From positions 146,674-210,673 of the forward strand of contig NZ_PGFZ01000008.1 of the NCBI RefSeq assembly GCF_002923755.1: DNA of 64,000 bases, written 5' to 3'. Below the pieces are notes generated by a model. That model saw only the letters and a program-made list of their open reading frames with translations. It was not told where the DNA came from and did not search any database. Position 1 is the first letter of the stretch, and every line of letters begins with the position of its first letter. The position numbers were made by a program, and so were the translations under genes. The DNA is from Methylovulum psychrotolerans (GTDB lineage Bacteria > Pseudomonadota > Gammaproteobacteria > Methylococcales > Methylomonadaceae). This document shows positions 9,461-18,354 of this stretch, in pieces.

Positions 9461-9835
9461 ATGTTGACACTTGAAGAGATCCTTTCTGATGTGGCTGATT
9501 TGCCAAGCTTTGAAAATGTAAAAAACATTGGCGTTAACAGCCAAGGAAATAATGGGAAAGCCCCCTTACATTGGATGGCTACATTAGGAGATACAATTGC
9601 TATCCAATTGTTATTGGAAGCTGGGGCGGATGCAAATTTAGCAGACAATGATGGAAATACACCGTTACATGAAGCCATATCTTGCCGTCAAGAACGGGCT
9701 GCAAAAATTCTTATAGAGGCCTGCGCTAATTTGGATTATAAAAATAAAGCTGGAATGACTCCGCTTGAGATTGCTGAATCCGATAACTACCAACCTACGA
9801 TTGAACTTTTTTCGGTTACGTCGCGAAATTTATAA
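9461..9835 (+). CDS. Small ankyrin-repeat protein
   Basis: The 124-residue product (from the ATG at 9461, MLTLEEIL) has two clear ankyrin repeats and part of a third: GKAPLHWMATLGDTIAIQLL, then DGNTPLHEAISCRQERAAKI and GMTPLEIAES. Ankyrin stacks bind partner proteins; the partner is unknown and there is no signal peptide. An upstream TTG at 9398 would add 21 residues that do not look like protein, so the later start is preferred. It stands alone and ends at a bidirectional terminator. Confidence 0.8.
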   Translation: MLTLEEILSDVADLPSFENVKNIGVNSQGNNGKAPLHWMATLGDTIAIQLLLEAGADANLADNDGNTPLHEAISCRQERAAKILIEACANLDYKNKAGMTPLEIAESDNYQPTIELFSVTSRNL

Positions 9836-9892
9836 AAGCCGGGTAGCCGATAAGTTATAAAACCCCGCCCGGCGGCTAGGCCTTGGGGGCAT

Positions 9893-9933
9893 AAAAAAAC
9901 CGCCGCCCTTAGGTTTAAAGGGGCGGCGGTTTT
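9893..9933. terminator. Bidirectional rho-independent terminator
   Basis: A GC-rich inverted repeat, CCGCCGCCC at 9900-9908 and GGGCGGCGG at 9921-9929 with an 11-12-base loop, is flanked by a run of A on the left and T on the right. It therefore works on both strands between the convergent ankyrin and ammonium-transporter genes. Confidence 0.9.
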
Positions 9934-9952
9934 GTTTGCCAGAAATGGCCGC

Positions 9953-11344
9953 TTAGTTATGGTAAGCGATTTCGCCATGCTCGTTGATATCCAAGCCTTC
10001 ACGTTCAGTCTCTTCGCTAACCCGCAGGCCGATGAGCATATCGACCAGTTTATAAGCGATAAACGCCACCACGCCCGACCAGACTACCGTCACCGCAACG
10101 CCCCAGAGCTGGCTTTGCAACTGGGTAAAGATACTGTATTCGCCAAAACCGTTGCTGACATAATCATAAACGCCAGTGCCGCCCAAGGCGGGGCTGGCGA
10201 CAATAGCCGTACCTATAGAGCCGAGAATACCGCTGATGCCGTGGACACCGAATACGTCCAGAGAGTCGTCATAGCCCATCGCATTCTTAAATTCCGTCAC
10301 CGCCCAGAAGCAGACCGCGCCCGCGACCAAGCCCAGCGCCATAGCGCCCATGGGTCCCGCCCAACCACACGCGGGGGTGATAGCGACCAGCCCGGCAACC
10401 GCCCCGGATGCGCCACCCAACATGCTGGGAGTGCCTCGCGCGAACCATTCAGTAAGCATCCACGCCAGTGCCGCTGCCGCCGTCGCCAGTAAGGTGTTGG
10501 CAAACACCAGTCCCGCCGCGCCGTTGGCTTCCAAGTTGGAGCCGACATTAAAGCCAAACCAGCCGACCCATAACAGCGCCGCCCCGATCATGGTCATGGG
10601 GACGTTATGTGGGGCCATCGATTCCTCACCGAAGCCGACCCGTTTGCCGACCAGTAAGCAGCCGATCAGGCCCGCGATACCGGCGTTAATATGTACGACC
10701 GTGCCGCCCGCAAAATCCAAGGCGCCTTTTTGAAAAATAAAGCCGGCCGTGGCACCGGCTTTAGCTGCCGCATCCGCATCGGTATAGGCATCAGGCCCTG
10801 TCCAATACCAGACCATGTGGGCAATAGGCAGATAGGAGAAGGTAAACCACAGCAAGATAAACAACAGAACGGCGGAAAATTTCATCCGTTCGGCAAATGC
10901 CCCGATAATCAGCGCGGGGGTAATCGCCGCGAAGGTCAGTTGGAACATGGCATAAACATATTCGGGGAGATAGACGCCCTTGCTGAAGGTTGCCACCACC
11001 GAATCGACGGTGATGCCACTGAGGAAGGCTTTGTCCAAGCCACCGAAAAAAGCATTGCCTTCGGTAAAGGCGATGCTGTAGCCGTATAATGCCCATAGCA
11101 CCGCGATCATGCAGAAGGTCATAAACACCTGCATCAGCACCGAGAGGATATTTTTCGCCCTGACCATCCCCGCATAAAATAAGGCCAAGCCGGGGATGGT
11201 CATTAAGATGACCAGCACTGTGGCGACAATCATCCAACTGGTGTCGCCTTTGTTAGGGACGGGGGTGGCCTGTTCCGCTACCGATGCACCAGCATAAAGT
11301 AACAGGGGCAATATGGCGGACAGCCGCCTTAATGGTGGGTTCAT
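9953..11344 (-). CDS. amtB: Ammonium transporter (Amt family)
   Basis: The 463-residue product begins with a cleavable signal peptide (about residues 1-23), as in many proteobacterial Amt proteins, followed by eleven membrane spans. Amt signatures are visible: TIPGLALFYAGMVRAKN near the N-terminus, the twin pore histidines in VVHINAGIAGL and FGVHGISGILG, and the ammonium-gate region. It moves NH4+/NH3 through the inner membrane. A glnK gene, its usual PII partner, is not beside it. A sigma-54 promoter and possible NtrC sites lie upstream, so nitrogen-limitation control is expected. An upstream gene on the same strand is absent, making this a monocistronic unit. Confidence 0.95.
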   Translation of the reverse strand: MNPPLRRLSAILPLLLYAGASVAEQATPVPNKGDTSWMIVATVLVILMTIPGLALFYAGMVRAKNILSVLMQVFMTFCMIAVLWALYGYSIAFTEGNAFFGGLDKAFLSGITVDSVVATFSKGVYLPEYVYAMFQLTFAAITPALIIGAFAERMKFSAVLLFILLWFTFSYLPIAHMVWYWTGPDAYTDADAAAKAGATAGFIFQKGALDFAGGTVVHINAGIAGLIGCLLVGKRVGFGEESMAPHNVPMTMIGAALLWVGWFGFNVGSNLEANGAAGLVFANTLLATAAAALAWMLTEWFARGTPSMLGGASGAVAGLVAITPACGWAGPMGAMALGLVAGAVCFWAVTEFKNAMGYDDSLDVFGVHGISGILGSIGTAIVASPALGGTGVYDYVSNGFGEYSIFTQLQSQLWGVAVTVVWSGVVAFIAYKLVDMLIGLRVSEETEREGLDINEHGEIAYHN

Positions 11345-11421
11345 ACACTTCTCCTAAGATGGGTTTTAAGTAGTGGGCCGATAGTATAAAATGATAAAAT
11401 ATCCCTATATTCAAAAGCTTA

Positions 11422-11437
11422 AGCAGAGTTCGTGCCA
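11422..11437 (-). promoter_or_regulatory. Sigma-54 promoter of the ammonium transporter
   Basis: Read on the minus strand the site is TGGCACGAACTCTGCT. It matches the sigma-54 consensus TGGCACG-N4-TTGC at all but one position, with the GG and GC dinucleotides exactly ten bases apart. It lies about 78 bases upstream of the amtB start, a normal leader distance. Confidence 0.85.
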
Positions 11438-11488
11438 GTTGTCTAAATCTTGGGCATACCTTAAAAATAGTGGCGTTTCTCAGAAAAA

Positions 11489-11527
11489 CGCACCAATGCA
11501 ATGCAAATTAACCGTTATATGCACCAT
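11489..11527. promoter_or_regulatory. Possible NtrC-type enhancer sites
   Basis: An imperfect dyad GCACCA-ATGC-AATGC lies at 11490-11505 and a half site TGCACCA at 11520-11526. They sit about 55-100 bases upstream of the sigma-54 promoter, where NtrC usually binds. Only half of each site matches well, so this is a weaker call than the promoter itself. Confidence 0.45.
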
Positions 11528-11700
11528 CAGCTAACAATATGGCTGTATTGCCGACAGTGACAGCGCTTGCTTTGCTGATAGGGTTAAGGCGGCATAGGCT
11601 GACAAACCTATTTTGGGTGATGCCGCTTTAAATTGGCTTAATAAATGCTTGTTATTTAAGGTTAAGATATCACCTTTACTCCGAAGTCAGCGAGCCGACC

Positions 11701-12879
11701 ATGACACAAACAGCAGAAGGCACTTTTAATCCAGCATTTCATTTTCTGGGATTAATCCAAAAAACCATCGCCGACGGTATCACCCGCCATTGCGTCCATC
11801 CAGGTTGCCCGGAAGTCTATCTGGTGCCGACCGAACACACCTATTATACGGCGACGGCGAATATTGACGCGTTGACCGCGCTGTGTTTGGCCGCCCCGTT
11901 CGATTTGAACGTCGAATTGTTGCCCGATTGGCGACCACCCGCCGCCAAAGATAACGATGTGCAGGCCGGACGGATGCTGATCCACCGGAAAACGGTTGCG
12001 TCTGGTAGCGGGCTGGTCGCCCGTCCGCTGTCAGAGTTGATGTGGTTCGCCACCTTATCGGCTTCTAATGGCCAGTTACTGCAAGGTTGCCATGCTGACG
12101 TTGCGGTACGCTTAAAAGAAATGCCGGATTTCTCACGTTTTTACCATCGCGGCTATGATTTGGTGTTGGCGGATTTTTTGCTGAAAAAACGTGCCGACTT
12201 ACCGACGGCGGCACAAGCGACGGGTATTCCGTTGCCCCATGTCTTCGAGTTTTACAATGCCTGTGTTGTGGTCGGCTTGATCGAACAAGGCAATGTGTTC
12301 GAGCCTGCCCACTATCTGCTAGGTTTATTGGATAAGGCAAATGCCGATAAGCAAAGCCGTAGTTGCGCCCTGACGGGTAGTAAGCCTTTAATCATTGTGC
12401 CTAACGAAGGTAAATATTACACAGAATTGGATCTGCTCGGCATTGCCAAGCTCTGCTCCACGTTATTGGCGGGTATGGAAGTGAGTATTGTTGACCATAA
12501 CCAAGACAAGGAAGAAGTGGTGCAAATCGGGCGGACGCGGGTACGCCGGAAAGTAGCTTCGGCGTTGCCGCTATTGCCTTCCCATCCGCTGGCCGACTTG
12601 CTGTTCCGCGCCGCCTTATATGCCTCGCAAGGCCGCCTGCTGTATGGTTACGACCTTGATACGCCCGTCCGCCTTCATGATTGGCCGTCCAAAACCTTGC
12701 TGCGGGAATCCGCCACGGTGATGGCGGAACGCTATATCTTCCCGCTAACCGCCTTCATGACCGCTAATCCCGCCATGAGCCTCCCCGATATCGCCAAAGC
12801 CACCCAGCAATCTCTGGCGAAAGTGATTGATTTCCATAATGCTTGTGCCGTGCTGGGCTTGTTGGAACATCCGGCTTAA
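11701..12879 (+). CDS. Unknown cytosolic protein made of two tandem copies of one domain
   Basis: The 392-residue product has no signal peptide or membrane span. It consists of two copies of a ~190-residue unit. Matching blocks are VYLVPTEHTYYTA / LIIVPNEGKYYTE, the RMLIHRK / RTRVRRK strands, SASNGQLLQG / YASQGRLLYG, and the closing VFEFYNACVVVGLIE / VIDFHNACAVLGLLE. The ending resembles a small winged-helix or helical response domain, but I do not recognise the family and give no function. It is a single gene with its own upstream region. Confidence 0.75.
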   Translation: MTQTAEGTFNPAFHFLGLIQKTIADGITRHCVHPGCPEVYLVPTEHTYYTATANIDALTALCLAAPFDLNVELLPDWRPPAAKDNDVQAGRMLIHRKTVASGSGLVARPLSELMWFATLSASNGQLLQGCHADVAVRLKEMPDFSRFYHRGYDLVLADFLLKKRADLPTAAQATGIPLPHVFEFYNACVVVGLIEQGNVFEPAHYLLGLLDKANADKQSRSCALTGSKPLIIVPNEGKYYTELDLLGIAKLCSTLLAGMEVSIVDHNQDKEEVVQIGRTRVRRKVASALPLLPSHPLADLLFRAALYASQGRLLYGYDLDTPVRLHDWPSKTLLRESATVMAERYIFPLTAFMTANPAMSLPDIAKATQQSLAKVIDFHNACAVLGLLEHPA

Positions 12880-13198
12880 CAGGGCTGATGCTTTAGGGAA
12901 AAGAAAAAACCGCCAATAGGCTATATGGGCATATAATGCCTATAAGTAGGCGTTCATCTATTTTTTAACATTCGTGAATTCAACCCCGTCCCCACCCGCC
13001 CTTTAGCAGGAGAGGGAGCAAATCCCCTGCATCTAGTATCCTTCGGCTTCGTTCAGGGGCGGCAAAGCTAAAAATATCAAAAGATATATGCGTACCTACT
13101 TAGTCATGGCGTGTCCGGCTTAAGGTTTTTGCTAAAAACAACCTAATGGCGCCGCTCGAATGGCGAACTTTGTTTTCATCATCTAGGCGGCATTATTT
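12880..13198 (+). other. Intergenic region
   Basis: About 320 bases without a recognisable gene. No strong hairpin or promoter was seen apart from a short imperfect dyad near 12928-12945. Confidence 0.35.
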
Positions 13199-13600
13199 AT
13201 GAACAGGATTGTTATAGCAGGACTTTTTTTTATCAGCTTAGCGGGTTGTGTGGAGCAGCCAATACAAGGCGGGGGTGCTGGTGGGGGGTATAGTAGGATG
13301 GGCGGGGGAGGCTATAACCGCCCTAGTTATCCGCAACCCGGCCCTGGTTATTCATGGACGAACCACCCCACCCAAGGCTGGGGTTGGCGGCATCCACAGA
13401 ACGGTTGGCATCAAGGTTGGCAAGATCGGGATGACAACCGCCAGCGGCAACAATGGGGTGGGCAGCAGAACGATGACCGCCGGCAGCAGCAGTGGGGCAG
13501 GCAGCAAAATGATGACCGCCAGCAGCAACAGTGGGGCGGCGGGCAGCAGAACGATGGCCGCCAGCAGCAGTGGGGCGGGCAGCAAAATGATGACCGTTAA
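13199..13600 (+). CDS. Small lipoprotein with Gln/Gly/Asn tandem repeats
   Basis: The 133-residue product starts with a lipoprotein signal ending in the lipobox LAGC (Cys about residue 17), so it should be lipidated and membrane-anchored. A Gly/Tyr/Pro-rich segment follows, then a Trp/His region (GWGWRHPQNGWHQGW), then four to five copies of a repeat based on QQWGGQQNDDR. The DNA repeat at about 13438-13600 is near-perfect, so copy number probably varies between strains. Function is unknown; the composition suggests a disordered surface or periplasmic tail. Confidence 0.65.
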   Translation: MNRIVIAGLFFISLAGCVEQPIQGGGAGGGYSRMGGGGYNRPSYPQPGPGYSWTNHPTQGWGWRHPQNGWHQGWQDRDDNRQRQQWGGQQNDDRRQQQWGRQQNDDRQQQQWGGGQQNDGRQQQWGGQQNDDR

Positions 13601-13659
13601 GTAACCTGCGGTATGGCTGATCTGTAAATCGCGTTGTGATGAGGAATTTAAGGGTAAGG

Positions 13660-15387
13660 TTATCTTCTTAAGCCTTCCGCCCAGCAGCCGAGCGCCGTCT
13701 TGATGACAGTGAAGCAGTGCTGATAGGCGGTGGGGGCTTTATTATACGGGTCGGCAATTTCCAAAGCCTGTGCCGGATTTAATGTCCCCAACAAAAAGCT
13801 TTTGTCCGCCGTGCCGGGGAAGGCGGCTTGCAAGCGGCTAAGTTGGGCCAATTCCATAACAAATACCACATCTGCCTCGGCAAGCATGGCGCTATCCAAG
13901 ATTTTCGAGCGGCAAGCGGATAAATCCACGCCCTGTTCGGCGGCGACCTTGACCATAGTGGCATCCGCCGGACGGCCCGCAACAGGATGGAATCCGGCGG
14001 AGGCAAACCGGATGCCCGCGTCCGCCAGCATTTGTTCGGCGAGAACCTGCGCGACGGCACTGCGGTTGATGTTGCCGTAACAGACAAACAGTACCTTATC
14101 GGCTTGCTTAAGCCGTTGTGCCAAGCGGTTTTGCATGGCGGCGGAGCGGTGCTTGTTAACTTGCCATTTCTGCGCCAATAAGCCCGCCACGCGCTGATAA
14201 TACGCTTGGGCAATCTGCACTATATCCATCAGCCCCGGCAAGGGGTCGCGCCATTGTTGCACGTCAAAGGCATGGCGGCTAGGGTGCAAGACCCACAGCG
14301 CGTCCTTGAGCAGTTGCCCAGTGCTGGGGTAGGCGAATAGACGCGGCTCTTCCGAGCGTCTGAACACCTGCTCATACCAGTAAATGTCGCTGGCGAGTTT
14401 CCGGCAATAAATGGCAGGGCGATAAGTCTGCGTGGCGGGGCGTTGCCCGTCCACCCAGAGTTGGTATAACAGCCACGGAAAATCCGCGCCTGCCGCGCAG
14501 GCCAGCGGTAATGACCCCCAAAACCGCCCGTTAATCTCCATCAGAGTATACCTACCCGTATCCGGTTGCCACTTAAATTCGACCATCGCCACGCCATGCC
14601 AGTTTAAGGCTTTTATCAGCCGAGCCGCCGCCGCTAACAGGTCGGGGTCGACGACGATGCTTTTGCGGAAACTGCTGCCGCCGCCCGTCAACGGCACTTC
14701 ATGCAGGCGTTGGTGTTGAAAAGCGTAGACGATTTCGCCGTGGTCGGCCAGCAGTTCGATGCCTGTGCCGATGCCTGGGCTATAGCTTTGCACTAAAACT
14801 TGGCAATGGCTGAGCAAAGCCGCGCCCAATTCCAGCAATTCGGTGGCGTTAAAGGCGTAGGCGACGCTCAGTTGCTGGCGGCTGTCGGCATTGGGGATGG
14901 AGCGGCCTGGCTTTAACACTACCGGAAAGCTTAAATCCGGCAATAGGCGCTGGATGTCGGCGACGCTATCGACGGCTTGGCTTAGCGGTATGACGACCCC
15001 GCATTGCTGCGCTACAGCCATGGTCTGTTCTTTATCTAAAACCTTATTTAGGCTATCGCGTGGGGCGATTGCCAAAATGTCCACCCACGGCTGCATTTTG
15101 GTGCTGTGCGCTAGCGGTATGAGGCTGCGCTCGGTGACGGGAATCACCAAATCATAAGTATGGCGCTGCAAATGCCCGGCGATAAAATCCACAAACCCGT
15201 CGGCATCGCTTAAGGGGTTAGGGTGGCGGAACAACTGTCCGGCGTAGCGCGAATACTGGCTTAAGGTCGCTAGGCCGGTACTGGCGGCTATATCGCAAAT
15301 AATGCCATGGCGGGCTAAAGATCTGACGATGCTTAGACAAGCGATCATGTCGGCATCTAAGACTAAAACGCGGCGGCGCACGGCCAT
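13660..15387 (-). CDS. Fusion of an ATP-grasp ligase and a low-molecular-weight tyrosine phosphatase
   Basis: Residues ~1-400 form a carbamoyl-phosphate-synthase-like ATP-grasp enzyme: an N-terminal pre-ATP domain (RRRVLVLDADMIACLSIVRS), KVLDKEQTMAVAQQCGV, FPVVLKPGRS and the metal-binding strand TLMEINGRFWGSL. Residues ~430-575 are a low-molecular-weight protein tyrosine phosphatase with the P-loop VLFVCYGNINRSAV (CX5RS) and the general-acid loop near IADPYNKAP. ATP-grasp enzymes join acids to amines or phosphates; LMW-PTPs often control capsule or exopolysaccharide kinases. The stop/start of the downstream sulfotransferase overlaps by one base, and two glycosyltransferases lie upstream, suggesting a role in making or decorating a surface polymer. 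Confidence 0.85.
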   Translation of the reverse strand: MAVRRRVLVLDADMIACLSIVRSLARHGIICDIAASTGLATLSQYSRYAGQLFRHPNPLSDADGFVDFIAGHLQRHTYDLVIPVTERSLIPLAHSTKMQPWVDILAIAPRDSLNKVLDKEQTMAVAQQCGVVIPLSQAVDSVADIQRLLPDLSFPVVLKPGRSIPNADSRQQLSVAYAFNATELLELGAALLSHCQVLVQSYSPGIGTGIELLADHGEIVYAFQHQRLHEVPLTGGGSSFRKSIVVDPDLLAAAARLIKALNWHGVAMVEFKWQPDTGRYTLMEINGRFWGSLPLACAAGADFPWLLYQLWVDGQRPATQTYRPAIYCRKLASDIYWYEQVFRRSEEPRLFAYPSTGQLLKDALWVLHPSRHAFDVQQWRDPLPGLMDIVQIAQAYYQRVAGLLAQKWQVNKHRSAAMQNRLAQRLKQADKVLFVCYGNINRSAVAQVLAEQMLADAGIRFASAGFHPVAGRPADATMVKVAAEQGVDLSACRSKILDSAMLAEADVVFVMELAQLSRLQAAFPGTADKSFLLGTLNPAQALEIADPYNKAPTAYQHCFTVIKTALGCWAEGLRR

Positions 15388-16235
15388 CAGAACCCCTTAG
15401 CGGCTAAAAAACGTTGGAATTGCGCGTTCATGGCAATGGCCTGTTCCATCGGCAAGGGATGGGAGACTTTTTGGTGTTCGCGGGTATTGGCTGGGGCGCT
15501 GATTTTTGTCAGCAACGCCGCTTCGTCAAAAACTACGCCTAATTCACGAAGCAATCGGCAGGTTTTTTGCGGATCGTTAAAGTCTTCGGTCTGGAATTCG
15601 ACAAACTGGACATTCGGTAAGGCTTGCCGCCAGTGGGCAATGCGTGCCTCCATCTCATACCAATACCATAAACCTTTATAGAAGGGGTGTTTAAACTCCG
15701 GGTCGTTATCCAGAACCTCGGCGATAGGGATATGGTTACTTGCAGCGGTATAGTCCAACCACCATTTGTTGCCTTCTTCTGTGCCGGGAAAATCCTGTAA
15801 GGCATAAATGGAGTTGGCGACTTTGACCGGATCGCGGATTAAATGGATGACGGCGAGCTTATCGCCAAAATCGGCTAAGGCGTATTCAATATACGTTTTA
15901 ATGAACAAATGGTTGGCTTCGCAATAAAAAGCGTAGCCCGCCGCACCGCGCCTGAGGTTGATGGCTTTTTTTTGCCAATATTCGGCGCGGACGACAGCTT
16001 CGTCGCCAGCGGTCTTGGCTTTGAGTATATCCTCACTCATGGTCGGGTACGGCTCGTGTTCGGCATGACAGCCTGGGATATGGTTAAAAACTTCCGCTAA
16101 GGTCATAGTGCCGCTACGCCCGGTGGTGGCGACAAAAATAATTTTCTGCAAGTTTCGGCAGCGCCATTGGTAATAGGCTTTGCAGATGGCTACCGTCAGC
16201 GGGTGGTATTTAAGGGTAGTGATCAGTGGGTGCAT
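15387..16235 (-). CDS. Sulfotransferase-like protein
   Basis: The 282-residue product has the PAPS-binding P-loop of sulfotransferases near the N-terminus (IFVATTGRSGTMTLAEVF) and the second cofactor motif LAVIHLIRDPVKVANSIY. Such enzymes move a sulfate from PAPS to hydroxyls or amines of sugars and lipids. It shares one base with the ATP-grasp/phosphatase gene and lies 7 bases after a glycosyltransferase gene in transcription order, so all four genes are likely one transcript. The acceptor is unknown. Confidence 0.8.
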   Translation of the reverse strand: MHPLITTLKYHPLTVAICKAYYQWRCRNLQKIIFVATTGRSGTMTLAEVFNHIPGCHAEHEPYPTMSEDILKAKTAGDEAVVRAEYWQKKAINLRRGAAGYAFYCEANHLFIKTYIEYALADFGDKLAVIHLIRDPVKVANSIYALQDFPGTEEGNKWWLDYTAASNHIPIAEVLDNDPEFKHPFYKGLWYWYEMEARIAHWRQALPNVQFVEFQTEDFNDPQKTCRLLRELGVVFDEAALLTKISAPANTREHQKVSHPLPMEQAIAMNAQFQRFLAAKGF

Positions 16236-16242
16236 GGTCGGC

Positions 16243-17175
16243 TTAAAACAAGGTACGCAACGACAAGGCTAAAAAACGCAACTGGTTTTTTAGCGATAAA
16301 TGGGTAATGCCCAAACGCTGCGCAATGCGCTTAAGGCTGGGCTGGTCTTCGGCATAATAGGCCGCCAAAAAGGCTTCCTGCAAGGTCGCTTGAACGGTTT
16401 GCCTAATGTCGCCGTGCCAAGCGGCGGGGGCTATGCCCAAGGTGATATGGTCTTCTAAAATCTGGCATTTGCCCAGTAAACTTTTTAAGACGGAACCGGA
16501 TGTATTGCCGACATAACGGCGCTGCCTGCTGGTGATAGTAAAATCGCATACTGTTTGCCCGTGCAAAACCGCTTTGCGGGTCATGTCGGCATCTTCATTG
16601 ACTAGGCGCGAATAGCGCGGGTCAATGCCGCCAATTTGGTTATATAGCTCGCGGCTCAGCACGGTGGTGCTGGGCCAAGCCGGATTAAAGGCCAGTAACT
16701 GCCGATAAAATTGCCCGTCTAAAACCAAGCAGTTGTCGGCATTGGCCGTTCCTAAGGCTTCCCACCATCCCTTCGGGGCATCATCGGAAAATATCCGCGC
16801 ACCAGGCTGGGCGCCTGGACCGAAAAACTCTGCGTCGGCAAAGCTGAAATTGGCTTGCGGATAGTGGTTTAACAAGGCTACGCGCCGCTCAAGATGTTCG
16901 GGTAACCATAAATCGTCATGGTCACAAAAAGCCAGCCAAGGGCTGGTGGTGGCTTCCGCCGCCACTTTACGCGCCATACTGGGGCCGCTATTGGCAATAC
17001 GCAGGGATTTGACGCGTGAGGCGTATTCGGCCAGCACCGCCGGGGTATGGTCGGTGGAGCCGTCGTCAACGACCATGATTTCCGCCGCCGGATAACGCTG
17101 GTTTAAAATGGCATCCAGTGTCTCCCTGAGCAGTTCGGCATGGTTGTAGGTGGGGATGGCGACGGCAATATCCAT
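16243..17175 (-). CDS. Family 2 glycosyltransferase, copy 2 of a tandem pair
   Basis: The product of about 310 residues from the ATG at 17175 (MDIAVAIPTYNHAEL) has a GT-A fold: IMVVDDGSTDHTPAVL for nucleotide-sugar binding, the DxD-like CDHDDLW, and an acceptor region with PRYSRLVNEDADM. It adds an activated sugar to a polymer or lipid acceptor. A longer frame reaching 17286 overlaps the upstream gene and is not used. It is a clear paralogue of the next gene upstream, one base away. Confidence 0.88.
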   Translation of the reverse strand: MDIAVAIPTYNHAELLRETLDAILNQRYPAAEIMVVDDGSTDHTPAVLAEYASRVKSLRIANSGPSMARKVAAEATTSPWLAFCDHDDLWLPEHLERRVALLNHYPQANFSFADAEFFGPGAQPGARIFSDDAPKGWWEALGTANADNCLVLDGQFYRQLLAFNPAWPSTTVLSRELYNQIGGIDPRYSRLVNEDADMTRKAVLHGQTVCDFTITSRQRRYVGNTSGSVLKSLLGKCQILEDHITLGIAPAAWHGDIRQTVQATLQEAFLAAYYAEDQPSLKRIAQRLGITHLSLKNQLRFLALSLRTLF

Positions 17176-17176
17176 G

Positions 17177-18136
17177 TTACGGTTTAATCTGGCGATAAAA
17201 GTTAAGGAAAGTAGGCGGCAGCATACTGGCAAGACAGCGTAAGCGGTTTTTACCGGACAAGCGGCGTAGGCCCAATTTACTGACAATATCCCGCATCAAG
17301 GGCTTATCCTCAGCATAGTACGCCATGGTCAGCGCATCATTCAAGGTTTCCGCAATGGCGTTGTCGATGTCCGTGTGCCAGTGTTCAGGGGCAATGGCCA
17401 ACTGGATGTGATTTTGCAAAATCTGGTATTTGCCGAGCCGCGATTTTAGTTCTGAACCGGAGGTGTTGCCGGCATGTCGCCGTTGCCGGACAGTGACCGC
17501 AAAATCGCACAACGTCGTGCCATGCAAAACCGCTTTGCGCATGATGTCGCCGTCTTCTGCCACCATATAAGCGTAGCGCGGATCAATGCCGCCCACTTTA
17601 TCATATAAAGCCCGGCTCAGCAGCACGGTGCTGGGCCAAGCCGGATTAAAGCGCAACAGGGGCACATAGAAGCCTTGGTCTAATAATAGGCATTGGTCGG
17701 CATTGGCTACCCCTAAGTTTTCCCACCAACCTGCCGGGGCATAATCGTAAATGCAGCTATCGACGGCGGTCGGACCAAAGAATTGGCCATTGGCAAAGCT
17801 AAAATCCACCGCCGGATACTTTTCCAATAAGGTGACCCGCCGCTCAAGATGGTGCGGCAACCAAATGTCATCGCTGTCGCAAAAGGCCAGCCAAGGGCTG
17901 CTTGATGCGTCGACCGCCGTTTTCCGCGCGACTGTACAGCCTGAATTGGTAATGCGGATGGCGGTTATCCGTTTGCCATAACGGGCCAGTATGTCGGGGG
18001 TATGGTCGGTCGAGCCGTCATCGACAACAATAATTTCGGTCGCCGGATAGGTTTGTCCTAAGATAGCCTCCAGTGCTTCTTCGAGATACTCGGCACGATT
18101 ATAAGTCGGTACGGCAACGGCAATGTCGTATTTCAT
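17177..18136 (-). CDS. Family 2 glycosyltransferase, copy 1 of a tandem pair
   Basis: The 319-residue product opens with MKYDIAVAVPTYNRAEYL, then IIVVDDGSTDHTPDIL and CDSDDIW (DxD). It is the first gene of the four-gene surface-polymer cluster. It matches its neighbour block for block, down to the shared NPAWPSTV and RQRRHAGNTSGS / RQRRYVGNTSGS, so the pair arose by tandem duplication. Differences in the acceptor half suggest different acceptor use. Confidence 0.88.
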   Translation of the reverse strand: MKYDIAVAVPTYNRAEYLEEALEAILGQTYPATEIIVVDDGSTDHTPDILARYGKRITAIRITNSGCTVARKTAVDASSSPWLAFCDSDDIWLPHHLERRVTLLEKYPAVDFSFANGQFFGPTAVDSCIYDYAPAGWWENLGVANADQCLLLDQGFYVPLLRFNPAWPSTVLLSRALYDKVGGIDPRYAYMVAEDGDIMRKAVLHGTTLCDFAVTVRQRRHAGNTSGSELKSRLGKYQILQNHIQLAIAPEHWHTDIDNAIAETLNDALTMAYYAEDKPLMRDIVSKLGLRRLSGKNRLRCLASMLPPTFLNFYRQIKP

Positions 18137-18354
18137 GGCGGCAGATAGGTAAGGGGCTGTTGTTTTTTTTATTGCCTAGTGGATAAAGGGTGCCGTCGTT
18201 ATGCGTGGGGATTTATATTGTTAGGGGCGGTGCCGCGCACTGCACCGTTCAGAGTATAGGTTAAATTGTACGTTAGGTATCTGTCCGCGCAAAGTCCATG
18301 TAGCTTATTTAGGTAAAAATACGCTTTTTCTGATGCCGATTATTGACGGGGAAG

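Noticed and set aside
17176..17286. N-terminal extension of the second glycosyltransferase
   Set aside because: It overlaps the upstream gene and reads unlike a protein; family homology starts at MDIAVAIPTYN.
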